In this document: piece after piece, positions 33,817 through 50,500 of the stretch
How positions within the stretch are numbered: position 1 is the stretch's first letter
How the letters are laid out: every line of letters starts with the position of its first letter
Source of the DNA: Clitoria ternatea
Taxonomy: Eukaryota; Streptophyta; Magnoliopsida; Fabales; Fabaceae
Length of the DNA: 64,000 nucleotides
Direction of reading: 5' to 3'
Assembly (NCBI GenBank): GCA_037962975.1
Contig: JAYKXN010000292.1
Location: forward strand, 1-64,000
The notes under the pieces: model-generated
What the model was told of the DNA's origin: nothing
The model's database searches: none
The model's input: only the letters and a program-made list of their open reading frames with translations
Program-made: the position numbers and the translations under genes

Positions 33817-36800
33817 GTGTATGCACATTAATAATTCATTTTCAAATCCATATTTTAAAATTTAGGGTAAAGTTTTTGACATAGTAAAGTAACATATAAA
33901 TGATGGATTTGTAAATCAATTATACATATACATACATAAAGAGATATGATTCTCAAATATCTCTTAATATTTGTTCATATAAGACTCATTTTTAAATACT
34001 TATTATTTAAATTTAATAATTCTAACATTCTAAAATTAGCCATCCAAATATTGTCTAAGGCTTAGCTCTTCAATGCTAAAAATAAAATTCAAACTTAATG
34101 AAGTTTCAATATGCTTGTGAGTTCAAGTATTCTTTGAAACCCCTGAAAATTTTATTTAGGAATTAATTATATGATGGAAACTAATAGATAAAGCATTTTT
34201 TAAGCTTGTATAGTCCATTTAAATGTTAATTTTGAGCTCAAATTATGTTGAGTTATGATCCTTTAAAGCTCAATTTGGATATTATTTGTTCATTAATATG
34301 CCGGTACTGACACATCTTTGAAATCTAAAAACAAAACATATAGAATAATAACTTTATAATTTTAAAATATTATAAAATTAAAAATGGTTATGGTAATTGT
34401 TTTTATAATTTTACTACTTACATTTTTGAAATCATAGTGACCTTGTAGACATTATAAATATAGCTAAATAGACTTGATAAGTAAATCTTAGAATAATTTA
34501 ACTAAAAGAAAAATATGGTTATGTTGTAAGGCAATGTAGACCACATGTGTGTAGGCTATGATGAGTAACACCCTTATTTATAGTAAAATAGAAAGGACTT
34601 TATTTTCTTGTTTTTGAAGAGTATAATAGGGAACCATTTTTAAAAAGTTTAATATGTACTTAATCTTAATGTTTTATAAGTATGGCTTCTTCTTAAGCCT
34701 ATTAAAAGTTATTATTATGTTCTTTACTCATATATATATATATATATATATATATGTTTGTATGCACATTAATAATTCATTTTAAATTAATATTTTAAAA
34801 TTTAGGGTAAAGTTTTTGACATAGTAAAGTAACATAAAAATAATTGATTTACAAATCAATTATACATATACATACATGAATAGATATGATTCTTAGATAT
34901 CTCTAAATATTTGTTCACATAAGACTCGTTTTGTAAATACTTATTATTTGAATTCTAACATTCTAAAATTAGTCATCCAAATATACTATAAGGTTTAGCT
35001 CTTCAATGCTAAAAATTAAATTCAAACTTCAATAAGAAATTGTCAATATGATTGTGAGTTAAAGAATTCTTTGAAACCCCAAAAAAGTTTATTTAGGAAT
35101 AACTTGTTTGATGAAAACTAATACGTGAAGCATTTTCAAAGCTTGTGTAGTCCATTTAAATGCTAATATTGAGCTCAAATTATGTTCATTTATGATCTTT
35201 TAAAGCTTAATTTAGATATTGTTTGTTCCTTAATATGTCGGTATTGACCCATCTTTGAAATCTAAAAACAAATCATATAGAATAACAACTTAATAATTTT
35301 AAAATATTATAAAATTAAAATTAAAATAGTTATGGTAATTGTTTTTATAATTTTACTAGTTGCATTTTTGAAATCATAGTGACCTAATATACATTATAAA
35401 TATAGCTAAATAGACTTGATAAGCAAACCTTAGGACAATTTCACTTAAAGCAAAAATATGGTTGTGTTGTGAGGCAATGTTGACCACGTATGTGTGGCAT
35501 ATGATGAGTGACACCCCTATTTAGAGTAAAAAAGAAAGGACTTCATTTTCTTGTTTTTGAAGAGTAATATAGAGAACCAGTTTTAAAAAGTTTAATATGT
35601 AGTTAATCTTAAACTTTTATAAGTTTGGCTTCTTCTTAAGCCTATTAAATGTTATTATTATATTCTTTACTTATATATATATATATATAATATTTGTGTG
35701 TGTACACATTAATATTCCATTTTTAAATCAATATTTTAAAATTTAGGGTAAAGTTTTTGACATAGTAAAGTAACATATAAATGATGGATTTGCAAATCAA
35801 TTATACATATACATACATGGATAGATATGATTCTCAAAAATCTCTTAATACTTGTTCACATAAGACTAATTTTGTAAATACTTATTATTTGAATCTAATA
35901 ATTCTAACATTCTAAAATTAGCCATCCAAATATACTCTAAGGTTTAACTCTTCAATGCTAAAAATCAAATTAAAACTTCAATAAGAAATTTTCAATATGA
36001 TTATAAGTTCAAGAATTCTTTGAAACACCAGAAAATTTTATTTAGGAATAACGTATTTGATGGAAACTAATACGTGAAGAATTTTTAAAGCTTGTGTAGT
36101 CCATTTAAATGCTAATATTGAGCTCAAATTATGTTGAGTTATGATCTTTTAAAGCTTAATTTAGATATTGTTTGTTCCTTAATATGTCGGTACTGACCCA
36201 TCTTTTAAATCTAAAAATAAACCATATAGAATAACAACTTAATAATTTTAAAATATTATAAAATTAAAAATATGTATGGTAATTGTTTTTATATTTGTAC
36301 TAGTTACATTTTTGAAATCATAGTGACCTAATAGATATTATAAATATAGCTAAATAGACATGATAAACAAACCTTAGGACAATTTCACTAAAAGGAAAAG
36401 TATGGTTGTGTTGTGATGCAATGTTGACCACGTATGTGTAGGATATGATGAGTGACACCCCTATTTAGAGTAAAAAAGAGAGGACTTCATTTTCTTATTT
36501 TTGAAGAGTAATATAGAGAACCATTTTTAAAAAGTTTAATATGTAGTTAATCTTAAAGTTTTATAAGTTTGACTTCTTCTTAAACCTATTAAATGTTATT
36601 ATTATGTTCTTTACCCTTATATATATATATATTTGTGTGTGTATAGATTAATAATTCATTTTTAAATCATTATTCTAAAATTTAGGGTAAAGGTTTTGAT
36701 ATAGTAAATTAACATAAAAATGATGGATTTGCAAATCAATTATACATATACATACATGAATAGTTATGATTCTCATATATCTCTTAATATTTTTTCACAT

Positions 36801-38487
36801 AAAACTAATTTTGTAAATACATATTATTTGAATTTAATAATTTTAACATTCTAAAATTAGTCATCCAAATATACTCTAAGGTTTAGCTCTTTAATGGTAA
36901 AAATCAAATTCAAACTTCAATAACAATTTTTCATAATGATTGTTAGTTAAAGAATTATTTGAAACCCCATGAAATTTTATTTAAGAATTACTTATTTGAT
37001 GGAAACAAATAGATGAAGCATTTTCAAAGCTTGTGTAGTCCATTTAAATGCTAATTTTGAGCTTAAATTATGTTGAGTTATGATCTTTTAAAGCTTAATT
37101 TAGATATAATTTGTTCCTTGATATGTCGGTATGACTCATCTTCGAAATCTAAAAACAAAAATATAGAATAAGAACTTAATATTTTAAAATATTATAAAGT
37201 TAAAAATAATTATGGTAATTATTTTTATAATTATACTAGTTATATTTTGGAAATCATAGTGACCTAATAGACATTATAAATTTAGCTAAGTAGACTTGAT
37301 AAGCAAACCATAGGACAATTTCACTGAAAGAAAAAATATGATTGTGTTGTGAGGCAATGTTGACCACATATGTGTAGGTTATGATGACTGACACAACTAT
37401 TTAGAGTGAAAAAGAAAAGACTTCATTTTCTTGTTTTTGAAGAGTAATATAGAGAAACATTTTTTAAAAGTTTAATATATAGTTAAGCTTAATGTTTTAT
37501 AAGTTTGACTTCTTCTTAAACCTATTCAATGTTATTATTATGTTCTTTACTCTTATATATATATATATTTATATATGTTTGTGTGTGTACACATTAATAA
37601 TTCATTTGTAAATCAATGTTTTAGACTTTAAGGTAAAGTTTTTGACATAGTAAATTTGCAAATCAGTTATAGATATAGATACGTGACTAGATATGATTCT
37701 CAGATATATCTTAATATTTCTTCACATAAGACTTGTTTTGTAAATACTTATTATTTGAATTTAATAATTCTAATATTCTAAAATTAGCCATCAAAATATA
37801 CTCTAAGTTTTAGCTCTTCAGTGCTAAAAATCAAATTCAAACTTCAATAACAAATTTTCAATATGGTTCTGAGTTCAAGAATTCTTTGAAACCCCTGGAA
37901 ATTTTATTTAGAAATTACTTATTTGATGGAAACTAATAGATGAAGCATTTTCAAAGCTTGTGTAGTCCACTTAAATGCTAATTTTGAGCTCAAATTATCT
38001 TGAGTTATGATCTTTTAAAGCTCAATTTAGATATTGTTTATTCCTTAATATGTCAGTACTGACTCATCTTTGAAATCTAAAAACAAAACATATAAAACAA
38101 CAACTTAATAATTTTAAAATATTATAAAGTTAAAATTAAAAATAGTTATCGTAATTATTTTTATAATTATACTAGTTATATTTTTGAAATCATAGTGACC
38201 TAATAAACATTATAAATTTAGCTAAATAGACTTCATAAGCAAACCTTAGGACAATTTCACTGAAAGAAACAATATGGTTATGTTGTGAGGCAATGTTGAC
38301 AACATATGTGTAGGCTATGATGAGTAGCACCCGTATTTAGAGTAAAAAAGAAAGGACTCAATTTTCTTATTTTTGAAGAATAATATAGAAAACCATTTTT
38401 AAAAAGTTAAATATGTAGTTAATCTTAATGTTTATAAGTTTGATTTCTTCTTAAACCTATTAAATGTTATTATTATGTTCTTTGCTC

Positions 38488-38531
<44 letters not shown>

Positions 38532-38585
38532 ACACTAATAATTCATTTTTGAATCAATGTTTTAAAATATAGGGTAAAGATTTTG
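33600..38585 (+). repeat. Satellite A tandem array, block 4
   Basis: This is the U2 counterpart of 6683-11658. Units start at 33868, 34808, 35749, 36688 and 37634, with a final partial unit at 38575. The microsatellite near 38490-38529 has a longer GT run than in copy 1 (near 11575-11602), another example of rapid tract-length change against an almost invariant background. Confidence 0.93.
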
Positions 38586-38595
38586 ACATATTAAA
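38586..38595. repeat. Satellite A to satellite B joint, copy 2
   Basis: ACATATTAAA, shared by both satellites, as at 11659-11668. Confidence 0.8.
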
Positions 38596-41500
38596 CTTGT
38601 CAATTAATCTTAGTATACTTTTAAAATTTCATTGAGTAACAAAGAAGAAAGATCAATGATTATTACATTTTCCACTAATATAAAAAGTATCAAGATTAAT
38701 TAATAAAAGTATGTGTTGAAAAACATAATCAATGCACATTGTAAATTGAAAGAAGTCATATAAAAATTAACATGAAAAATTCTAAAACACATGTCACAAA
38801 AAGGATAAGAGAAAATACATTAAAAATTAAGGAAAACTAAAATATATTATTTATATTATTAATTAATATTAATATATTTTAAATTAAATGCATCAACTAA
38901 GAATAATATTTATAAAAATAATAACATATAATTGATATCAAAGATGACTAAATCTATTTAAGAATGTTATTTATACAAATAATGATTCATTCATGTTATA
39001 AAATGACTAAAAAAAGTTACAGAGACTTCATAAATGGACACGCATGGATGCACGTACGCATGCACGAGAATTATTCAATAGTTTCATTGTATGGAATCCA
39101 AAACAACCTTGAAAGTATTTATAAACATTGTATAAAACTTTTAAAAAGAAAAGAAGTCTCGCCACTAGTTCTTTTTCAATCACCATATTATGTTATTTTA
39201 TGTTGATTAAGAAATTTAGTTATTTTAGGTAAACATATTAAACTTGTCAATTATTTTTGGTATACTTTTAAAATTACATTGAATAATAAGGAAGAAATAT
39301 CAATGATTATTTCTTATTCCACTGATATAAATATTTTCATGATTATTTATTAACAGTATGTGTTGAAAAAATAATCAATGCACATTGTAAATTGAAAGAA
39401 GTCATATAAAAATTAACAAGAATTCAAAAACCCGTCACATAAAAAGGATAAAAGAAAATACATTAAAAACTAAGGAAAAATAAAATATATTATTTATATT
39501 TTTCATTAATATTAATATATTTTAAATTAAGTGCATCAATTAAGACTTGATGTGACCCCTTACGCGATTCTCTTACTAAATAAACCTTAAAATATAAAAG
39601 AATATTATTATTAATAATATATAATTTGTTAATTCTTTTTGTCAGATTCTTTTACTATCGATCTTTACGATCAATAAACAGAAAAAGGGAATTAATCAAC
39701 TTCTATTGATAATTGATAGCAAAAGTGAGAGAATTCTAATCAAGAATAATATTTATAAAAATAATAACATATAATTGATATCAAAGATGACTGAATCCAT
39801 TTAAGAATGCTATTTGTACAAAGAATGATTCATTGAAGTCATTAAACGAAAAAAGAAACTCAAAAAAACTACATAAATGGACACACATGCATGGACGCAC
39901 GTACGCATGCATGAAAATTATTTCGTAGTTTCATTGTATCGACTCCAAAACAACATTGAATGTATTTATAAATATTGTTTAAAACTTTTAAAAAGAAAAG
40001 AAGTCTCACCACTAGTGCTTTTTCTATCACCATATTATGTTATTTTATGTTGATTAAGAAATTTATTTATTATAGATAAACATATTAAACTTGTCAACTA
40101 TTTTTGATATACTTTTTAAATTATATTGAATAATAAACAAGAAAAATCAATGATTATTTCATATTCTACTGATATAAATATTATCAAGCTTAATTTATAA
40201 GAGTATGTATTTAAAAAAGGATAAGAGAAAATACATTAAAAATTAAGGAAAAATAAAATATATTATTTATAGTTTTAATTAATATTAATATATTTTAAAT
40301 TAAATGCATCAACTAAGACTTGGTATGATCCTTTACGCAATTCTCTTACTAAATAAACCTTAAAAAATGAAAGAATATAATTATTAATAATATATAATTT
40401 GTTAATTATTTTTGTGTGATTCTTTTACTATTGATCTTTACTATCAATAAATGGAAAAGGGAATTCATCATCTTCTATTGATAATTGATAGCAAAAGTAA
40501 GAGAATCTAATTAAGAATAAAATTTATAAAATAATAACATATAATTGATATCAAAGATGACTAACTCCATTTAAGAAGGATATTTGTAAAAATAATGATC
40601 ATTCTGGTTATAAAATGACTAAAAAAACTCACAAAGACTTCACAAATGCACACGCATGCATGGACGTACGTACGCACGCATCAAAATTATTAAGTAGTTT
40701 TTTTTATAGAATCCAAAACAACATTGAAAGTATTTATAAATATTGTATAAAACTTTTAAAAAGAAAAGAAGTCTCGCCATTAAGACTAAGGGAAAGTAAA
40801 ATATATTATTTATATTTTTTTTAATATTAATATATTTTAAATTAAATGCATCAATTAAGACTTGAGTGACTCCTTAAAAAAGATAGAATATAATTATTAA
40901 TAATATATAATTTGTAAATTATTTTTGTGAGATTCTTTTACTATCGATCTTTACTATCAATAAATGGAAAAAGGGGAATTAATCAACCTCTATTGATAAT
41001 TGATAGCAAAAGAGAGAGAATTCTAATTAAGAATAATATTTATAAAAATAATATTATATAATTGATATCAAAGATGACTGAATCCATTTAAGAATGCAAT
41101 TTGTACAAATAATGATTCATTCACGTCATATAAAACGACTAAAAAACTCACAAAGACTTCATAAATGGACACGTATGCTTGGACACACGTACGCATACAC
41201 AACAATTATTAAGTAGTTTAATTGTATGGAATCCAAAACAACCTTGAAAGTATTTATAAACATTGTATAAAACTTTTAAAAAGAAAAGAAGTCTCGCCAC
41301 TAGTTCTTTTTCAATCACCATATTATGTTACTTTATGTTGATTAAGAAATTTAGTTATTTTAGGTAAACATATTAAACTTGTCAATTATTCTTGGTATAC
41401 TTTTAAAATTACATTGAAAAATAAGGATGAAATATCGATGATTATTTCATATTCCACTGATATAAATATTTTCATGATTATTTATTAACAGTATGTGTTG

Positions 41501-44500
41501 AAAAAATAATCAATGCACACTGTAAATTGAAAGAAGTCATATAAAAATTAACAAGAATTCAAAAACACGTCTCATAAAAAGGATAAAAGAAAATACATTA
41601 AAAACTAAGGAAAAATAAAATATATTATTTATATTTTTTATTAATATTAATATATTTTAAATTAAGTGCATCAATTAAGACTTGATGTGACCCCTTACGC
41701 GATTCTCTTACTAAATAAACCTTAAAAGATAAAAGCATATAATTATTAATAATATATAATTTCTTAATTCTTTTTGTCAGATTCTTTTACTATCGATCTT
41801 TACGATCAATAAATGGAAAAAGGGAATTAATCAACTTCTATTGATAATTGATAGCAAAAGTGAGAGAATTCTAATCAAGAATAATATTTATAAAAATAAT
41901 AACATATAATTGATATCAAAGATGACTGAATCCATTTAAGAATGCTATTTGTACAAAGAACGTTTTATTAAAGTCATTAAACGAATAAAGAAACTCACAA
42001 AGACTTCATAAATGGACACGCATGCATGGACGCACGTACGCATGCATGAAAATTATTTCGTAGTTTCATTGTAAGGAATCCAAAACAACATTGAATGTAT
42101 TTATAAATATTGTTTAAAATTTTTAAAAAGAAAAGAAGTCTCACCACTAGTGCTTTTTCTATCACCATATTATGTTATTTTATGTTGATTAAGAAATTTA
42201 GTTATATTAGGTAAATATATTAACTTGTCAATAATTCTTGGTATACTTTTAAAATTACATTGAATAATAAACAAGAAGATCAATGATTATTTCATATTCC
42301 ACTGATATAAATAGTATCAAAATTAATAAATAAAAGTATGTGTTGAAAAAGTAATCAATGCACACTGTAAATTGAAAGAAGTCATATAAAAATTAACATG
42401 CAAAATTCTAAAACACATGTCATAAAAAGGATAAGAGAAAATACATTAAAGATGAAGGAAAAATAAAATATATTTTTTATATTTTTAATTAATATTAATT
42501 TATTTTAAATTAAATGCATCGATTAAGACTCAGTGTGATCCCTTATGCGATTCTCTTACTAAATAAACCTTAAAAAATAAAATAATAGAATTATTAATAA
42601 AATATAATTTTTTAATTAATTTTGTCACATTCTTTTACTATCGATCTTTACTATCAATAAATGGAAAAGAGAATTAATCATCTTCTATTGATAATTGATA
42701 GTAAAAGAGAGAGAATTCTAAGTAAGAATAATATTTATAAAAATAATAACATATAATTGATATCAAAGAAGACTGAAGCCATTTAAGAATGCTATTTGTA
42801 CAAATTAGGATTCATTCACGTCATAAAACGACTAAAAAAACTCACAAAGACTTCATAAATGTACACGTATGCTTGGACGCACGTATGCATGCACGAAAAT
42901 TATTAAGTAGTTTCATTGTATGGAATCCAAAACAGCATTGAAAATATTTATAAATATTGTATAAAACTTTTAAAAAGAAAAGAAGAGTCGTCACTAGTGC
43001 TTTTTCTCTCACCATATTTTGCTATTTTACGTTGATTAAGAAATTTAGTTATATTAGGTAAACATATTAAACTTATCAATTATTCTTGGTATACTTTTAA
43101 AATTACATTGAATAATAAACTAGAAAGATCAATGATTAATAAAAGTATGTGTTGAAAAAATATTCAATGCACATTGTAAATTGAAAGAAGTCATATGAAA
43201 ATTAACATGAAAAAGACTAAAACACATGTCATAAAAAGGATAAGAGAAAATACATTGAAAATTAAGGAAAAATAAAATATATTATTTATAATTTTAATTA
43301 ATATTAATATATTTTAGATTAAATGCATCAATTAAGACTTGGTGTAATCCCTTACGTGATTCTCTTACTAAATAAACCTTAAAAAATAAAATAATATAAT
43401 TATTAATAAAATATAATTTTTTACTTAATTTTTTCATATTCTTTTACTATCAATCTTTACTATCAATAAATGGAAAAGGGAATTAATCATCTTCTATTGA
43501 TAATTGATAGTAAAAGTGAGAGAATGTAAATAAGAATTATATTTATAAAATAATAATATATAATTGATATCAAAGATGACTAACTCCATTTAAGAATGCT
43601 ATTTGTAAAAATAATGATTGATTCTTGTTATAAAACGACCAAAAAAAGTTCAAAGACTTCATAAAAGCACACGTATGCATGGACGCACGTACGCACGCAT
43701 AAAAGTTTTTAAGTAGTTTCATTGTATGGAATCCAAAACAACATTGAAAGTAATTATAAATATTGTATAAAACGTTTAAAAAGAACAGAAGTCTCGTCAC
43801 TAGTGCTTTTTCTATCACCATATTATGTTATTTTATGTTGATTAAGAAATTTAGTTATATTAGGTAAACATATTAAACTTGTCAATTATTCTTGGTATAC
43901 TTTTAAAATTACATTGAATAGTAAACAAGAAAGAACAATAATTAATAAAAGTATACGTTGAAAAAATATTCAATGCACAATGTAAATTGAAAGAAGTCAT
44001 ATAAAAATTAACATAAACAATTCTAAAATACATGTCATAAAAAGGATAAGAGAAAATACATTAAAAATTAAGGAAGAATAAAATATATTCTTTATAATTT
44101 TAATTAATATTAATATATTTTAAATTAAATGCATCAATTAAGACTTGGTGTAATCCCTTACGCGATTCTCTTATTAAATAAACCTTAAAAAATAACATAA
44201 TATATTTATTAATAATATATAATTCATTAATTATTTTTGTCAGATTCTTTTACTATCGATCTTTACTATCAATAAATGGAAAATGGGAATTAATCCACCT
44301 TTATTGATAATTGATAGCAAAAGTGAGAGAATTCTAATTAACAATAATACTTATAAAAATAAAAATGTATAATTGATATCAAAGATGACTAAATCCATTT
44401 TAGAGTGCTATTTGTACAAATAATGATTCATTCACATCATAAAACGACTAAAAAACTCACAAAGACTTCATAAATGGACACACATGCATGGACGCGCGTA

Positions 44501-47500
44501 GTTTCATTGTATTGAATCCAGAAAAACATTGAAAGTATTTATGAATATTGTTTAAAACTTTTAAAAAGAAAAGAAGTCTCGCCACTAGAGCTTTTTCTAT
44601 CACCATATTATGTTATTTTATGTTGATTAAGAAATTTAGTTATTTTACATAAACATATTAAACTTCTCAATTATTCTTGGTATACTTTTAAAATTACACT
44701 GAATAACAAAAAAGAAAGGTCAATGATTATTTCATATTCCACTGATATAGTAGTATCAAGATTAATTAATAAGAGTATATATTGAAAACAATAATCAATG
44801 CGCATTGTAAATTGAAAGAAGTCATGTAAAAATGAACATGAAAAATTCTAAAACACATGTCATAAAAAGGATAAGAGAAGGTACATTAAAAACTAAGGAA
44901 AAATAAAATATATGATTTATATTTTTAATTAATATTAATATATTTTAAATTAAATGCATCAACTAAGACTTGGTGTGATCCCTTACGCGATTCTCTTACT
45001 AAATAAACCTTAAAAAATATAAAAGAATATAATTATTAATTATTTTTGTCAGATTCTTTTACTATCGATCTTTTGTATTAATAAATGGAAAAAGGGAATT
45101 AATCAACCTCTATTGATAATTGATAGAAAAAGTGAAGGAATTCTAATTAAGAATAATATTTATAAATATACTAACATATAATTGATATCAAAGATGACTG
45201 AATCCATTTAAGAATGCTGTTTGTGAAAATAATGATTCATTCACGTCATAAAACGACTAAAAAAACTCACTAAGACTTTATAAATGGACACGTATGCTTG
45301 GACGCACGTACGCATGCACGAAAGTTATTAAGTAGTTTCATTGTATGGAATCCAAAAAAACGTTGAAAGTATTTTTAAATATTGTATTAAACTTTTAAAA
45401 AGAAAACTAAAACATTGTATTGAATCCAAAAAAACATTAAAAGTATTTCTAAAACATACTTCATAAAAAGGATAAGAGAAAATATATTAAAAATTAAGGA
45501 AAATTAAAACATATTATTTATATTTTTAATTAATATTAATATATTTTAAATTAAATCAATCAATTAAGACTGAGTGTGATCCCTTATGCGATTCTCTTAC
45601 TAAATAAACCTTAAAAAATAAAAGAATATAATTATTAATAATATATAATTTGTTAATTAATTTAGTCACATTCTTTTACTATCAATCTTTACTATCAATA
45701 AATGGAAAATGGAATCAATCATCTTCTATTGATAATTGATAACAAAAGTGAGAGAATCTAATTAAAATATTTATAAAAATAATAACATATAATTGATACC
45801 AAAGATGACTAACTCCATTTAAGAATGCTATTTGTAAAAATAATGACTCATTCAAGTCATTAAACGACTAAAAAGACTCACAAATACTTTATCAATGCAC
45901 ACGCATCCATGGACGAACGTACGCACGATTTCATCGTATGGAATCCAAAACAACATTAAATGTATTTATAAATATTGTATAAAACTTTAAAAAAAAAAGA
46001 AATCTTAAAAAAAAGAAATCTCGTCACTAGTTCTTTTTCTAACACCATATTATGATATTTTATGTTGATTAAGAAATTTAGTTATTTTAGGTAAACATAT
46101 TAAACTTGTCAATTATGCTTGGAATACTTTAAAAATTCCATTGAGTAATAAAGAAGAAAGATAAATGATTATTACATATTCCACTAATATGAATAGTATC
46201 AAGATTAATTAATAAAAGTATGTGTTGAAAAACATAATCAATACACACTGTAAATTGAAAGAAGTCATATAAAAATTAACATGAAAAATTCTAAAACACA
46301 TATCAAAAAAAGGATAAGAGAAAATACACTAAAAATTAAGGAAAAATAAATATATTATTTATATTATTAAATAATATTAATATATTTTAAATTAAGTGCA
46401 TCAACTAAGACTTGGTGTGATCCCTTACGCGCTTCTCTTCCTAAATAAACCTTAAAAAAGAATATAATTATTAATAATATATAATTCGTTAATTAATTTT
46501 GTCACATTCTTTTACTATCAATCTTTACTATCAATAAATGGAAAAGGGAATTAATCAACTTCTATTGATAATTGATAGTAAAAGTGAGAGAATTCTAATG
46601 TTATAAAACGGCTACAAAAACTTACAATGACTTCATAAATGGACACGCATGGATGGACTCACGTACGCATGCACGAAAATTATTAAGTCGTTTCATTGCA
46701 TGGAATCCAAAACAACATTGAAAGTATCTATAAATATTGTATAAAACCTTTAAAAAGAAAATAAGTCTCGCCACTAGTGCTTTTTCTATCACCATATTCT
46801 GTTAATTTATGTTGATTAAGAAATTTAATTATTTTAGGTAAACATATTAAACTTGTCAATTATTCTTGGTATACTTTTAAAATTACATTGAATAATAAAG
46901 AAGAAAGATCAATGATTATTTCATATTCCTCTAATATAAATAGTATCAAGATTAATTTTTAAAAGTATGTGTTAAAAAAATAATCAATGCACATTGTAAA
47001 TTGAAAAAAGTCATATAAAAATTAACATGAAAAATTCTAAAACACATGTCATAAAAAGGATAAGAGAAAATACATTAAAAATTAAGGAAAAATAAAATAT
47101 ATTAATTACTTTGTGTCATCGCTTACGCAATTCTCTTTCAAAATAAACCTTAAAAAAAGAATATAATTATTAATAATATATAATTTGTTAATTAATTTTG
47201 TCACATTCTTTTACTATCAATCTTTACTATCAATAAATGGAAAAGGGAATTAATCAACTTCTATTGATAATTGATAGTAAAAGTGAGAGAATTCTAATGT
47301 TATAAAACGACTAAAAAAACTTACAAAGACCTCATAAATGGACATGCATGGATGGACGCACATACGCATGCACGAAAATTATTAAGTAGTTTCATTGTAT
47401 GGAATCCAAAACAACATTAAAAGTATTTATAAATATTGTATAAAACTTTTAAAAAGAAAAGAAATCTCGCCACTATTGCATTTTCTATCACCGTATTCTG

Positions 47501-50500
47501 TTAATTTATGTTGATTAAGAAATTTAGTTATTTTTTGTACACATATTAGACTTGTCAATTATTCTTGGCATACTTTTAAAATTACATTGAATAATAAAGA
47601 AGAAAGATCAATGATTATTTCGTATTCTATTGATATAAGTAGTATAAAGATTAATTTTTAAGAGTATGTGTTAAAAAAATAATCAATGCACATTGTAAAT
47701 TGAAAGAAGTCATATAAAAATTAACATGAAAAATTCTAAAACACATGTCATAAAAAGGATAAGAGACAACACATTAAAAATTAAGGAAAAAATATATTAT
47801 TTATATTTTTAATTAATATTAATATATTTTAAATTAAATGCATTAATTAAGACTTGTGTGATCCCTTACACGATTCTCTTACTAAATAAACCTTAAAAAA
47901 TTAAAGAATATAATTAATAATAATATATAGTTTGTTAATTAATTTTGTCACATTCTTTTACTATCGATCTTTACTATCAATAAATGGAAAAAGGAATTCA
48001 TCATCTTCAATTGATAATTGATAGCTAAAGTGAGAAAGTCTAATTAAGAATAATATTTATAAAATAATAACATATAATTGATATCAAAGATGACTAACTT
48101 CATTTAAGAATGCTATTTGTAAAAATAATGATCATTTTGGTTATAAAACGACTAAAAAACTCACAAAGACTTCATAAATGCACACACATGCATGGACGCA
48201 CGTACACACGCATAAAAATTATTAAGTAGTTTCATTCTATGGAATCTAGAACAACATTGAAAGTATTTATAAATATTGTATAAAACTTTTAAAAAAAAAA
48301 GAAGTCTCGCTACTAGTTCTTTTTCTATCACTATATTATGTTATTTTATGTTGAGTAAGAAATTTAGTTATTTTAGGTAAACATATTAAACTTATTCTTG
48401 GCATAGTTTTAAAATTATGTTGAATAATAGGATGAAAGAACAATGATTACTTATATTTTTAATTAATATTCTATATTTATATAAAAATTAACAAGAAAAA
48501 TTCTAAAACACATGTCATAAAATATATTATTTATATTTTTAATTAATATTATATATTTTAAATTACATACATCAATTAAGACCTGATGTGAACCCTTACG
48601 CGATTCTCTTACTAAATAAACCTTAAAAATAAAACAATATAATTATTAATAATATATAATTTGTTAATTATATTTGTCAGATTCCTTTACTATCGATCTT
48701 TACTATCAATAAATTTAAAAAGGGAACTAATCAACCTCTATTGATAATTGATAGTAAAAGTGAAAGAATTCTAATTAATAATGTTATTTATAAAAATAAT
48801 AACATATCATTGATATCAAAGATAACTGAATCCATTTAAGAATGCTATTTGTACAAATAATGATTCATTCACATCATAAAACGACTAAAAAAACTCATAA
48901 AGACTTTATAAATGGACACATATGCTTGGACGCACGTACGCACACATGAAAATTATTAAGTAGTGTCATTGTATGGACTCCAAAACAACATTGAAAGTAT
49001 TTATAAATATTGTATAAAACTTATAAAAAGAAAAGAAGTCTCGCCACTAGTACTTTTTCTATCATCATATTATGTTATATTATGTTGATTAACAAATTTA
49101 GTTAATTTAGGTAAATATATTAAACTTGTCAATTATTCTTGGTATACTTTTAAAATTACATTGAATAATAAAGAAGAAAGATCAATAATTATTTCATATT
49201 CCATTGATATAAATAGTATCAAGATTAATTAATAAGAGTATGTGTTGAAAAAAATAATCAATGTACATCGTAAATTGAAAGAAGTCATATAAAAATTAAC
49301 ATGAAAAATTCTAAAACACATGTCATAAAATGGATAAGAGAAAATACATTAAAAATTAAGGAAAATAAATATATTATTTATATTTTTAATTAATATTAAT
49401 ATATTTTAAATTAAATGCATCAATTAAGACTTGATGTGACCCCTTACACGATTCTCTTACTAAATAAACATCAAAAAATAAAAGAATATAATAATTAATA
49501 ATATATAATTTGTTAATTAATTTTATCACATTCTTTTACTATTGATCTTTACTATCAATAAATGGAAAAGGGAATTAATCATCTTCTATTGATAATTGAT
49601 AGCAAAAGTGAGAGAATCTAATTAAGAATAATATTTATAAAAATAATAACATATAATTGATATCAAAGATGACTAACTCCATTCAAGAATGCTATTTGTA
49701 ACAATAATGATTCATTCTGGTTATAAAACAACTAAAAAGACTCACATAGACCTCACAAATGCACACACATGCATGGATACACATACACACGCATGAAAAT
49801 TATTAAGTAGTTTCATTGTATGGAATCCAAAACAACATTGAAAGTATTTATAAATATTGTATAAAACTTTTAAAAAAGAAAAGAAGTCCCGCCACTAGTG
49901 CGTTTTGTATCACCATATTATGTTATTTTATGTTGATTAAGAAATTTAGTTATTTTAGGTAAACATGTTAAACTTATCAATTATTCTTGTGTTACTTTTA
50001 AAATTACATTGAATAATAGAGAATAAAGATCAATGATTATTTCATATTCCACTGATATAAATAGTATCAAGATTATTTAATAAGAGTATATGTTGAAAAA
50101 AATAATCAATGCACATTGTAAAATTAAAAAAGTCATATATAAATAAACATAAAAAATACTGAAACACATGTCATAAAAAGGATAAGAGAAAATACATTAA
50201 AAACTAAGGAAAAATAAAATATATGATTTATATTTTTAATTAATATTAATATATTTTAAATTAAATGCATCAATTAAGACTTGATGTGACCCCTTACACG
50301 ATTCTCTTACTAAATAAACCTCAAAAAATAAAAGAATATAATAATTAATAATATATAATTTATTAATTAATTTTATCACATTCATTTACTATCAATCTTT
50401 ACTATCAATAACTGGAAAAGGGAACTAATCATCTTCTTTTGATAATTGATAGCAAAAGTGAGAGAATCTAATTAAGAATAATATCTATAAAAATAGTAAC